A stretch of DNA of 36,622 nucleotides. It comes from JADYYB01 sp964402985. Its GTDB lineage: Bacteria > Pseudomonadota > Alphaproteobacteria > Rhizobiales > Kaistiaceae. Below are positions 15,815 to 22,806 of the stretch, piece after piece. Location of the stretch: the NCBI GenBank assembly GCA_964402985.1, contig CAYOET010000253.1, positions 1-36,622 on the forward strand. The letters run 5' to 3'. The position numbers were made by a program, and so were the translations under genes. Below the pieces are notes generated by a model. The model did not search any database and was not told the origin of the DNA. It was given only the letters and a program-made list of their open reading frames with translations. Positions within the stretch are counted from its first letter, which is position 1. Every line of letters starts with the position of its first letter.

Positions 15815-15873
15815 GGCATCGGGCACCAGGCATCCGCGGTCTGGGCGCGTCCTGATGCCCGGTGCCGATTGCC
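15815..15873. repeat. Inverted repeat after the lipoprotein gene
   Basis: The arm at 15815-15833 (GGCATCGGGCACCAGGCAT) is mirrored imperfectly by 15855-15873 (ATGCCCGGTGCCGATTGCC). It starts 12 bases after the lipoprotein stop and could act as a transcript-end hairpin, though no T run follows. Confidence 0.45.
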
Positions 15874-15909
15874 TGTTGCCGCGGCATGGGCTGTGCTAGC
15901 GGCTAGGGC

Positions 15910-16608
15910 GTGAACAAATCCGTCGTCGCCATCCGGCACGTCCCGTTCGAGGACCTCGGAACGTTCGCCGAGACGCTGAGCGAGGCCGGGTACGGCATCG
16001 CCTATAGCGATGTCGGCCGGCCCGGGTTCCTCGACTTCAATCCGCTGGCGCCCGATCTCCTCGTCGTCCTCGGCGGGCCGATCGGGGTGTACGAGACCGA
16101 GACCTATCCGTTCCTGGTCCCCGAGATCGCGCTGATCGCGCGGCGGCTCGCGGCGGGCCGGCCGACGCTCGGTCTCTGCCTCGGCGCGCAGCTGATCGCG
16201 GCGGCGCTCGGGGAGCGCGTCTACCCTTCGGGCGTCAAGGAGATCGGCTATGCGCCGGTGACGCTGAGCGAAGCGGGGAGGGCCGGGCCTCTGCGCCATC
16301 TCGACGGCGTCGAGGTCCTGCATTGGCACGGCGATACGTTCGACCTGCCGCGCGGTGCGAGTCTCCTCGCCTCGACCAGCCTCGTGCGCAACCAGGCCTT
16401 CGCGATCGGGGCCCATCTGCTGGCGCTGCAGTTCCACCCGGAAGCGCCGGTCGACATCGAGCCGTGGCTGGTCGGGCATACCGCCGAGCTCGGGGCCGCG
16501 AGGATCTCCCCCGTCGCGCTCCGTGCCGACGCCGCGCGCCACGGCGCTCGCCTCCGCGACGCGGGGCGAGAGCTCGTCCGCGAGTGGCTCGCCGGCCTCA
16601 CGCCCTGA
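15910..16608 (+). CDS. Class I glutamine amidotransferase (GMP-synthase-like, stand-alone)
   Basis: A single GATase1 domain of 232 residues. The catalytic nucleophile is C90 in GLCLGAQ, and the His-Glu pair is H176 and E178 in LQFHPEA; the oxyanion segment GGPIGVY is at 55-61. The family releases ammonia from glutamine for a partner synthetase, or hydrolyses a gamma-glutamyl bond, in the cytoplasm. No synthetase domain is fused or adjacent, so the acceptor is unknown; stand-alone proteins of this type are usually annotated simply as glutamine amidotransferase. The start is a GTG at 15910 (NKSVVAIRH...), with GGCTAGGG just before it as a weak ribosome site. It converges on the histidine kinase gene. 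Confidence 0.85.
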   Translation: MNKSVVAIRHVPFEDLGTFAETLSEAGYGIAYSDVGRPGFLDFNPLAPDLLVVLGGPIGVYETETYPFLVPEIALIARRLAAGRPTLGLCLGAQLIAAALGERVYPSGVKEIGYAPVTLSEAGRAGPLRHLDGVEVLHWHGDTFDLPRGASLLASTSLVRNQAFAIGAHLLALQFHPEAPVDIEPWLVGHTAELGAARISPVALRADAARHGARLRDAGRELVREWLAGLTP

Positions 16609-16658
16609 GATCGGAACGGAAGTGGCGTGCGCCAAGAACCTCTACGCTCGGGCGATCC

Positions 16659-18725
16659 TCAGACCGTCGCGGCCGATATCGCGGCGGCGAGGGCGCGTTG
16701 GGTAAAAGGCTTGTTGAGGCGGTGCGGGATAGCCCCGGCGTCGCCCGGCAGTTCCGCGTAGCCCGTCGCGACGATCACCGCCGCACGGAAGCCCTCTCCC
16801 TGCAATTTGGCGACGAGTTGGAGGCCGGTCATGCCCGGCATGCCCTGGTCGGTGATCACGAGATCGATCGGCTCGGCGCGCAGCACGGCGAGAGCCTCCC
16901 CGCCGTTTCTGGCCTCGAACACGGTGTGACCGAGGTCGCGAACCATCTCGACCGTGTTCATGAGAACGAGGACGTCGTCGTCGACGCAAAGGACGGTGAG
17001 AGGTTCCGAGCGACCGGCCGACGCCAAGGTCGCGGGTGCTGCCTCGGGCTGCGCCGCCGCTGCCTCGACCGCCGGTAGCCAGAGCTCGGCGGTGGTGCCG
17101 CGATCCGGCTCGCTCTTGAGGATCAGCCGGCCGCCTAGCTGCTCCATCACGCCGTGGACCAACGAAAGCCCGAGGCCGGTGCCCTTGCCCGGGCCCTTGG
17201 TGGTGAAGAAGGGTTCGGCGGCGCGCGCCAGAGTGGCGGCATCCATGCCGTGGCCGGTGTCGGAGACCGTGACAACGACATAGTTGCCGGGCGGGACGCC
17301 GGTGACGTCGCCCTCGGCAAGCCGCCGTTCGCGGGCGGCCATCGCGACGACGCCGCCCTCGGGCATGGCGTCGCGCGCGTTGATCGCAAGGTTGAGGAGA
17401 ACCAGCTCGAGCTGGTTGGCGTCGGCGAGCGCGCGACGCAGGCCGACCGGGAAATGGGTTTCGATGCGGACGTTCTGGCCGAGCGTGCGGCGCAGGAGGT
17501 CGGCCATGCCGTGGACGAGGGCGATGACGTCGACCGGCTCCGACTTCAATTCCTGGCGCCGCGCGAAGGCGAGCATGCGCTGGGTGAGGGCGGCGCCGCG
17601 CTCGGCGCCGTGGACGGCGTTGCCGACGAGGCGGATCAGCATGGGATCGTCGGGCAGGCGCTTCCGCGCGAGTTCGAGGCTGCCGAGGATGGCCATCAGG
17701 AGGTTGTTGAAGTCGTGCGCGATGCCGCCGGTGAGCTGGCCGATGGCCTCCATCTTCTGGGCCTGCATCAGCTGCTCCTGCGCTGCCTGAAGGGCAATTT
17801 GGCTGTTGCGCCGCTCGGTGGCGTCACGGGTCACCTTGGCGAAGCCGAGCAGCGCGCCGTCCTCGCCGCGAATGGCGTCGATCACGACATGCGCCCAGAA
17901 GCGCTCGCCGTTCTTGCGCACCCGCCAGCCCTCCTTCTCGAAGCGGCCGACGGACGAAGCGACGGCGAGCGCGCGCTGTGGCTCGCCGGCGTCGCGATCC
18001 TCCGCGGTGTAGAATTTCGAGAAGTTCTGGCCGACGATTTCCGCGGCGGCGTAGCCCTTGATGCGCTCGGCGCCGGCGTTCCAGTTGCTCACCCGGCCGG
18101 TCGGGTCGAGCGTGTAGATGGCGTAGTCGGTGACGCCCTGCACGAGAAGGCGGAGCTGCCGCTCGCTGTCCTCGAGTTCGGCGATCCTCTCACGCCGTTC
18201 GGTGAGATCGCGGGTGACCTTGGCGAAACCGATGAGCTCGCCGCGATCGCCGCGGATCGGATCGATGACGACGTTGGCCCAGAAGCGCCCGCCGTCCTTG
18301 CGGACGTGCCAGCCCTCGCCTTCGAACCTACCCTCCTGCGCCGCGATCTGCAGCGCGCGCTGGGGCAGACCGGCGGCGCGGTCGTCGTCGGTATAGAATT
18401 TCGAGAAATGCTCGCCGATGATGTCGGCCTGCTCGTAGCCCTTGAGGCGCTGGGCGCCGGGATTCCAGCTCGAGACGAAACCCGCCGGGTCGAGCATATA
18501 GAGCGCATAGTCCGTCAGGGACTCGACCAGCAGCCGATAACGCTCGTTCTGGGTCGCACCGTCGGGCGGCGCTAGTGGTTTCAACGCGTTGGCCAATTCG
18601 ACACAATGAGGCAGGCGCGCGATTTGTTCCGTTGCGCGGGCTGCCGCAGCTTCCGCGGCCTCGCGGATCGTGGCAACCGTAGGAGCGGGAGAACGTTCAC
18701 CAACGCGCACATCGTGAGGGGTCAA
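16659..18725 (-). CDS. PAS-PAS hybrid sensor histidine kinase with C-terminal receiver
   Basis: The 688-residue protein has no membrane segment, so it is a cytoplasmic sensor. Order: a short helical N-terminus, PAS 1 (about 62-178), PAS 2 (about 190-305), HisKA with phospho-acceptor H337 in GGIAHDFNNLL, the ATPase domain (N box LNLAINARDAM near 444-454, G boxes SDTGHGM near 488 and GKGTGLGLSLVHG near 513-525), and a receiver with acidic pocket DDD (582-584), phospho-acceptor D626 in TDQGMPG and K672 in NKPF. The two PAS domains are close copies of one another, both with NFSKFYT- or HFSKFYT-like cores, so they arose by duplication. Output is through its own receiver, with no separate regulator gene alongside. 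The TTG at 18725 has no clear ribosome site; a GTG at 18710 is an alternative, and the divergent small gene starts only 10 bases away. Confidence 0.9.
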   Translation of the reverse strand: MTPHDVRVGERSPAPTVATIREAAEAAAARATEQIARLPHCVELANALKPLAPPDGATQNERYRLLVESLTDYALYMLDPAGFVSSWNPGAQRLKGYEQADIIGEHFSKFYTDDDRAAGLPQRALQIAAQEGRFEGEGWHVRKDGGRFWANVVIDPIRGDRGELIGFAKVTRDLTERRERIAELEDSERQLRLLVQGVTDYAIYTLDPTGRVSNWNAGAERIKGYAAAEIVGQNFSKFYTAEDRDAGEPQRALAVASSVGRFEKEGWRVRKNGERFWAHVVIDAIRGEDGALLGFAKVTRDATERRNSQIALQAAQEQLMQAQKMEAIGQLTGGIAHDFNNLLMAILGSLELARKRLPDDPMLIRLVGNAVHGAERGAALTQRMLAFARRQELKSEPVDVIALVHGMADLLRRTLGQNVRIETHFPVGLRRALADANQLELVLLNLAINARDAMPEGGVVAMAARERRLAEGDVTGVPPGNYVVVTVSDTGHGMDAATLARAAEPFFTTKGPGKGTGLGLSLVHGVMEQLGGRLILKSEPDRGTTAELWLPAVEAAAAQPEAAPATLASAGRSEPLTVLCVDDDVLVLMNTVEMVRDLGHTVFEARNGGEALAVLRAEPIDLVITDQGMPGMTGLQLVAKLQGEGFRAAVIVATGYAELPGDAGAIPHRLNKPFTQRALAAAISAATV

Positions 18726-18735
18726 GGTGAAGGCG

Positions 18736-18903
18736 ATGACAACTCACACTGACTACGCCGCCTGGTTCCAGAAGTGCATGCGGTCGTTCGGGCGGAGCGG
18801 CGAGCGGCTGCCGGCCGACATCGAAGCGGTTCTGGAGACGATGCGCCGGCAGGAAGAGCAGAACTCGGGCGCGATCGTTTCCGATAATGCCAAGCGGCCC
18901 TGA
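18736..18903 (+). CDS. Small hypothetical protein, 55 aa
   Basis: A short frame from ATG at 18736 (MTTHTDYAAWFQKCMRSFGR...) to TGA at 18901-18903. An AAGGTG lies 6 bases before the ATG, and an in-frame GTG at 18727 is an alternative start. The product looks like a real soluble helical peptide (charged, with ADIEAVLETMRRQEEQ near the middle), not a shadow frame, and no long frame opposes it over most of its length. It is divergent from the histidine kinase with only about 10 bases between the two start codons, so each promoter must lie inside the other gene or one start is further in. Function unknown. Confidence 0.55.
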   Translation: MTTHTDYAAWFQKCMRSFGRSGERLPADIEAVLETMRRQEEQNSGAIVSDNAKRP

Positions 18904-18935
18904 CTCAGCTCTACGTTTCATTTATACCTTCGGGG

Positions 18936-19124
18936 ATGGCGCGCGTTACTGCCCAGTTCCAAGTCGTTTGCGATTGCGGTCATATCAACCGCTTCCATAT
19001 CGGGGTGCCGGACAGCACGCCGCCCGAAACGGTGGTGACGTGCGCGGCGTGCGGACGCGGGCTGGGGACCTGGAAGGCGCTCAGGCGAAACGCCGAAACC
19101 GATCGTCCGCGCGGCGCTGAATAA
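18936..19124 (+). CDS. Small zinc-ribbon-like protein, 62 aa
   Basis: The protein carries two cysteine pairs, C-D-C in VCDCGHINRF and C-A-A-C in VTCAACGRG, separated by about 22 residues, the spacing of a small zinc ribbon or zinc knuckle. No other feature is visible. The ATG at 18936 is preceded by CGGGG with little spacing, and a TATACC element sits at 18923-18928, so the message may be nearly leaderless. It lies in a row of three small plus-strand genes (18736, 18936, 19173) and may share their transcript. Probable role is nucleic-acid or protein binding, by analogy only. Confidence 0.6.
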   Translation: MARVTAQFQVVCDCGHINRFHIGVPDSTPPETVVTCAACGRGLGTWKALRRNAETDRPRGAE

Positions 19125-19172
19125 AGGTCCCGGCTCGAGAAACATTAAGCCGAGCCAGTCCGTCAGGGGCGG

Positions 19173-19658
19173 ATGGACGCCGAAGACCCGCTCCGACCGA
19201 AGTTTCTCCTCCGAGAGCAGAACGGCATCTGGTACGTCGTGGCCGACTGGCCGTCGGACGGAGAAGAAACGGTGAGGGCGTGCCTGTCGGAGCGCGAAGG
19301 CGAGCTCTGGATCAAGAACCGCGCGCAGGGCTGGCTCCGGGGGACGGCGGCCGCCGATCGAGCCGACAAGCAGCCGCTAAGACCGCGTTCGGGCGAGACC
19401 GCTGGTGCGGCGGGGCCGGCGAGGTGGTCCGGCTGGCGTCAAAATCCCGCTTCTCATGAGGATTTTGGAAATTGGAGCGGGCGAAGGGATTCGAACCCTC
19501 GACCCCAACCTTGGCAAGGTTGTGCTCTACCCCTGAGCTACACCCGCTCGCACCGGCCGAAGCCGGAAGGCCGCTTATATCGCTCAGCCCTTTGGGCAAT
19601 GCAAACGGAATCCGGCTCCTGCGGGCCGGGCGTGCCATCGGCCGCACGGATGGGGTAA
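19173..19658 (+). CDS. Small conserved protein whose frame runs on through tRNA-Gly (3' end doubtful)
   Basis: The first ~57 residues (MDAEDPLRPKFLLREQN...) look real. The pattern IWYVVADWP..GEETVRAC.SEREGELWI.....GWLRG resembles the small 60-90-aa alphaproteobacterial proteins of unknown function that carry a Trp-rich core. An AGGGG precedes the ATG. After about 19341 the frame degenerates to low-complexity sequence and then reads antisense through tRNA-Gly, giving the familiar artefact RRDSNPRPQP. In the +1 frame a TAA occurs at 19378-19380, just after a GGGGG run at about 19339-19343, so a one-base indel (natural or from sequencing) would restore a normal length near 68 residues. I trust 19173 to about 19345 only. 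Confidence 0.4.
   Translation: MDAEDPLRPKFLLREQNGIWYVVADWPSDGEETVRACLSEREGELWIKNRAQGWLRGTAAADRADKQPLRPRSGETAGAAGPARWSGWRQNPASHEDFGNWSGRRDSNPRPQPWQGCALPLSYTRSHRPKPEGRLYRSALWAMQTESGSCGPGVPSAARMG
19441..19466 (-). terminator. Weak hairpin downstream of tRNA-Gly
   Basis: AAAATCC (19441-19447) pairs with GGATTTT (19460-19466) around a 12-base loop. On the minus strand it starts 6 bases after the encoded CCA and ends in TTTT, so it could end the tRNA transcript. Confidence 0.4.
19473..19547 (-). tRNA. tRNA-Gly (GCC anticodon)
   Basis: Read on the minus strand it folds as a complete cloverleaf. The acceptor stem GCGGGTG pairs with CGCCCGC; the D arm carries AGCTCAGGGGTAGAGC; the anticodon loop is TTGCCAA with anticodon GCC; the T arm is GAGGGTTCGAATCCCTT; the discriminator is T and CCA is encoded. 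It reads glycine codons GGC and GGU, the dominant ones in GC-rich genomes. It is a single tRNA with its own promoter-like element upstream. Confidence 0.97.
19574..19604 (-). promoter_or_regulatory. Putative promoter of tRNA-Gly
   Basis: On the minus strand TTGCAT (19599-19604) is followed after 17 bases by GATATA (19576-19581), overlapping TATAAG (19574-19579). Transcription would begin about 20 bases before the mature tRNA 5' end at 19547. Confidence 0.45.
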
Positions 19659-19763
19659 ACGGAACGCAATCGCGGTCGAGAATTGTCATTCGCGGCGCGA
19701 GTCGCCATCTTACGGCCAACCCATCATCCGGCCCTTTTGGGCCGAGCCAGCCCTAGGATTCCC

Positions 19764-20711
19764 ATGGCCGAGCAGATTTCCCTCCGCGCCGCCCCGCCGG
19801 CCGCCAACGCCGCCGCCCTGCCGGCGGTGATCGACACCACTACCAAGGACTTCCCACGCGACGTCATCGAGTCCTCGAAGCTCCAGCCGGTGCTGGTCGA
19901 CTTCTGGGCGCCGTGGTGCGGGCCCTGCAAGACGCTCGGCCCGATCATCGAAAAGGTGGTTGCGGCGACTCGCGGCAAGGTGCGGCTGGTCAAGATGAAC
20001 ACCGACGACCACCCGCAGATCCCGGGGCAGCTGGGCATCCAGTCGATCCCGGCGGTGATCGCCTTCTTCCAGGGGCGGGCGCTGGACGGGTTCGTCGGCG
20101 CGCTGCCCGAGAGTCAGGTCAAAGCCTTCGTCGACCGCGTGCTCGCCGCCGCGGCCAAGGGCGGGCTGACCGACGAGGGGGCGGAGGACATCGCCGCCAT
20201 CCTCGACGAAGGCGACCAGCTGCTCGCGTCGGGCGACGTCCAGAATGCGATGCGCTTCTTTGGCGAGGTGGTGCGCGCCGAGCCGGAGAATCTCCGCGCG
20301 CTTACCGGATTCGCGAGGGTTGCGGTGGCGGCCGGCGACCTCGATCAGGCCAAGCAAGCGCTGGCGCGCGTGCCGACCAGCAAGGCCAACGATCCGCTGG
20401 TCGTGGGGGCGCGCGCGCAGCTCGCGCTCGCCGAGCAGACCGCAGGGCTCGGCGACGCGCGCACGCTTCAGGCGCGCGTCACGGCCGATCCGTCCGACTG
20501 GCAGGCGCGCTTCGATCTCGCGCTGATCCGCAACGCGTCGGGCGACCGGAACGCGGCGGCCGACCTCCTCCTCGACATCTTCAAGCGCAACCGAGCCTGG
20601 GAAGAGGAGAAGGCGCGGAAGCAGCTGGTGCAGCTGTTCGAGGCGTGGGGGGCCAAAGACCCGGCGACGCTCGCCGGACGCCGGCGCCTCTCCTCGCTCC
20701 TCTTCGCCTGA
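19764..20711 (+). CDS. cnoX: Thioredoxin-TPR protein, CnoX / YbbN family
   Basis: The 315-residue protein has a thioredoxin domain in the first ~135 residues with an intact redox motif W51-C52-G-P-C55-K and the cis-proline region QSIPAVIAF. The rest (about 155-315) consists of TPR-like helical repeats (EDIAAILDEGDQLLASGDVQNAMRFF and following). This layout is that of CnoX (YbbN), a chaperedoxin that holds unfolded proteins under oxidative stress and passes them to GroEL or DnaK. In E. coli CnoX the active-site pair is degenerate; here both cysteines are kept, as in other alphaproteobacteria, so the protein may also act as a reductase. AGGA five bases upstream supports the ATG at 19764. A Trm112-like gene follows after 8 bases, giving a two-gene operon. 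Confidence 0.88.
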   Translation: MAEQISLRAAPPAANAAALPAVIDTTTKDFPRDVIESSKLQPVLVDFWAPWCGPCKTLGPIIEKVVAATRGKVRLVKMNTDDHPQIPGQLGIQSIPAVIAFFQGRALDGFVGALPESQVKAFVDRVLAAAAKGGLTDEGAEDIAAILDEGDQLLASGDVQNAMRFFGEVVRAEPENLRALTGFARVAVAAGDLDQAKQALARVPTSKANDPLVVGARAQLALAEQTAGLGDARTLQARVTADPSDWQARFDLALIRNASGDRNAAADLLLDIFKRNRAWEEEKARKQLVQLFEAWGAKDPATLAGRRRLSSLLFA

Positions 20712-20719
20712 GGCCGGCG

Positions 20720-20914
20720 ATGGGCGAGACCAAGCCGGCTACAGCGGAGATCAACCCGAAACTCCTCGAACTCCTGGTCTGTCCGCTGACCAAGACCACG
20801 CTCGAGTACGACCGCGAGAAGCAGGAGCTGATCTCGCGGGCGGCGAAGCTCGCCTACCCGATCCGCGACGGCATCCCGATCATGCTGCCCGACGAGGCGC
20901 GGGCGATCGAGTAG
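20720..20914 (+). CDS. Trm112 / YcaR-family small protein
   Basis: The 64-residue product contains LLELLVCPLTKTTLEYD, then a stretch ending LAYPIRDGIPIMLPDEAR, the signature of the bacterial Trm112 (UPF0434) family. Only one Cys is present (CPLTK rather than CPxC), as is common in alphaproteobacterial members, so it probably binds no zinc. In eukaryotes and archaea Trm112 activates several methyltransferases; the bacterial role is not settled. It begins 8 bases after the cnoX stop with GAGG before the ATG, so both genes share a transcript. Confidence 0.88.
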   Translation: MGETKPATAEINPKLLELLVCPLTKTTLEYDREKQELISRAAKLAYPIRDGIPIMLPDEARAIE

Positions 20915-20934
20915 CGCGTCCCTTCACCCTCCCT

Positions 20935-21093
20935 TGAGGGGGAGGGTCGGAGGACGGCTATGCCGGCCTCCGGGGTGGGGTGACACCCTATCCGCCTGCG
21001 CGACGCTTGCCGTAGTCCCACGATTTTCTGAGCCTCGCTTGTCGCTCGGGCCACCCCACCCCGTCGGCCTGCGGCCGCCGACCCTCCCCCTCA
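20935..21093. repeat. Long intergenic palindromic element (copy 1)
   Basis: The gap 20915-21194 (280 bases) carries no gene. It holds a nested inverted repeat: TGAGGGGGAGGGTCGG at 20935-20950 is exactly reverse-complementary to 21078-21093, and CGGGGTGGGGTG at 20971-20982 to 21052-21063. The core between the arms (about 21019-21042) contains GATTTTCTGAGCCTCGCTTG. A related core (GATTTCTCAACCTCGCTTG) occurs in the element at 36378-36510, so this is a repeat family. The transcript of either strand would fold into a very long hairpin. Confidence 0.7.
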
Positions 21094-21135
21094 TGGGGTG
21101 GGTGGAGAGTCGCTCGGCTCCTCGCGAACATCCCG

Positions 21136-21160
21136 AAAAAAAGGGGCCCGAGGGCCCCTT
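21136..21160 (-). terminator. Rho-independent terminator of amtB1
   Basis: AAGGGGCCC (21141-21149) pairs with GGGCCCCTT (21152-21160). On the minus strand the stem is followed by a run of about seven T (21136-21142). It sits 35 bases after the amtB1 stop. Confidence 0.85.
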
Positions 21161-21194
21161 TGAGTTGAGAGAGGAGGAAGACGCACTCACGTAC

Positions 21195-22616
21195 TCAGGT
21201 GTGGTAGGCGACCTCGCCGTGGCTGGCGACGTCCAGACCCTCGCGCTCGGCCTCGACGGTCGGGCGAAGACCGACGATCAGATCGACGATCTTGTAGAGG
21301 ATGAAGCTGCCGATGCCGCACCAGAGGACGGTGATGACCACGCCCTGGAACTGGCGCCAGACCTGGGTGCCGAAGCCGGCATAGGTCGCCGGCAGGGCCG
21401 GGTCGAGGTAGTCGACGATGCCGGCGCCGCCGAGGGCGGGGTTGACGAGGATGCCGGTACCGAGCGCCCCGATGATGCCGCCGATGGCGTGGATGCCGAA
21501 GACGTCGAGGGCGTCATCGTACTTGAGGCTCGACTTCACGACCGCCACGAAGAAGTAGCAGATCACGCTCGCCACCGCGCCGAGGATGAGGGCGCCCATC
21601 GGCCCGGCGAAGCCGGCCGCCGGAGTGACGGCGACCAGACCCGCAACCGCGCCCGACACGCCGCCGAGGAGGCTGGCCTTGCCGCGCGCCATCGACTCCA
21701 CCGCGATCCAGGCCAGGGCGGCCGCGGCGGTGGCGATGAAGGTGTTGGTCATGGCCAGGGCCGCGTAGCCGTTGGCCTCGAGGTTGGAGCCGGCGTTGAA
21801 GCCGAACCAACCGACCCACAGGAGGGCCGCACCGATCATGGTGAGGACCAGGGAGTGCGGCGGCATCTGCTCCTTGAGGTGCCCGGTGCGGGCGCCGATG
21901 ACGAGCGCGCCGACGAGGCCGGCGATACCGGCGTTGATGTGCACCACGGTGCCGCCGGCGAAGTCGATGGCGCCGATGGTGAAGATCATGCCGGCGCCCG
22001 AAGCCGCCGCGGACGGGCCGCCCCAGAACCACACCATGTGGGCGATCGGGAAGTAGACGAAGGTCACCCAGAGGATCGTGAAGAGGATCACCGCCGAGAA
22101 CTTAATCCGCTCGGCGAAGGCGCCGACGATGAGGGCCGGCGTGATACAGGCGAAGGTCATCTGGAAGACGATGAACGCCAGTTCGGGGATCCAGACGTCG
22201 AGCGAGAACGTCTCGACGTTGCTGGCCGGGGTGACGCCCGCCAGGAACATCTTGGAGAAGCCGCCGATGAAGGAGTTGAGCCCGCCGCCGTCGGTGAAGG
22301 TCAGGCTGTAGCCGTAGAGCACCCAGATGACCATCACCACCGCACAGATGGTGAAGACCTGCATGAGCACCGAAAGGACGTTCTTGGCGCGGACGAGGCC
22401 GCCGTAGAAGATGGCGAGGCCGGGAATGGTCATCAGCAGCACCAGGGCCGATGAGATGAGCATCCAGGCGGTGTTGCCCGGGTCGGGCGCCGCGGGAGCG
22501 ACAGCCTCGACGACTGCTTCGACCGCCGCGGGAGGCACCGCCTCCTGAGCGAAGGCCAGTGACGCGCCCACAAGGGACATGCCGAGCGCGGTAGCTAATG
22601 TTCTCAATCGTGCCAT
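21195..22616 (-). CDS. amtB: Ammonium transporter (Amt), with cleavable signal
   Basis: Channel-like protein of 473 residues with a signal peptide (about 1-24, ASLAFAQ) and an Ala/Val/Pro spacer before the first core helix, then eleven membrane helices. The pore twin histidines are H226 (GGTVVHINAG) and H376 (DVFGIHAIGG), and D218 of AIDFAGG matches the conserved structural aspartate. It takes up ammonium across the inner membrane and is normally gated by PII (GlnK), whose gene lies upstream. The ATG at 22616 follows GGAAGGG. It is the last gene of the glnK-amtB2-amtB1 row but is separated from amtB2 by a terminator and has its own sigma-54 promoter (22683-22697), so it can be transcribed independently under nitrogen limitation. 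Confidence 0.95.
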   Translation of the reverse strand: MARLRTLATALGMSLVGASLAFAQEAVPPAAVEAVVEAVAPAAPDPGNTAWMLISSALVLLMTIPGLAIFYGGLVRAKNVLSVLMQVFTICAVVMVIWVLYGYSLTFTDGGGLNSFIGGFSKMFLAGVTPASNVETFSLDVWIPELAFIVFQMTFACITPALIVGAFAERIKFSAVILFTILWVTFVYFPIAHMVWFWGGPSAAASGAGMIFTIGAIDFAGGTVVHINAGIAGLVGALVIGARTGHLKEQMPPHSLVLTMIGAALLWVGWFGFNAGSNLEANGYAALAMTNTFIATAAAALAWIAVESMARGKASLLGGVSGAVAGLVAVTPAAGFAGPMGALILGAVASVICYFFVAVVKSSLKYDDALDVFGIHAIGGIIGALGTGILVNPALGGAGIVDYLDPALPATYAGFGTQVWRQFQGVVITVLWCGIGSFILYKIVDLIVGLRPTVEAEREGLDVASHGEVAYHT

Positions 22617-22682
22617 GGAACCCTTCCGAAACGTCCGTTGCTCAGGAAATGGGCGACGGGCGTCGCCTCTCGACAAATGTTA

Positions 22683-22697
22683 GCAATCGGTGTGCCA
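22683..22697 (-). promoter_or_regulatory. Sigma-54 (RpoN) promoter of amtB1
   Basis: On the minus strand TGGCAC, five bases, TTGC (then T) matches the -24/-12 consensus at every conserved position. Transcription would begin around 22670, about 55 bases before the amtB1 start. This is the expected promoter type for NtrC-controlled ammonium transport genes. Confidence 0.8.
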
Positions 22698-22750
22698 CGG
22701 TTTCGCCATGTCGGCAGGCAGTTGGAATCGCAACTGATTCTTTCCAAAGC

Positions 22751-22772
22751 AAAACGGGGCCCGAAGGCCCCG
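22751..22772 (-). terminator. Terminator between amtB2 and amtB1
   Basis: CGGGGCC (22755-22761) and GGCCCCG (22766-22772) form a 7-bp stem with a 4-base loop. On the minus strand TTTTGCTTT follows. It lies 35 bases after the amtB2 stop and 54 bases before the sigma-54 site of amtB1. Confidence 0.75.
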
Positions 22773-22806
22773 CTGAAGCTTGTGCACAAGAAGTGGGCAG
22801 CGAATC

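Noticed and set aside
20934..22454. Open frame of 506 codons on the plus strand
   Set aside because: Antisense to amtB1 and starting inside a palindromic repeat; the product is an Asp/Glu/Gly-rich shadow.
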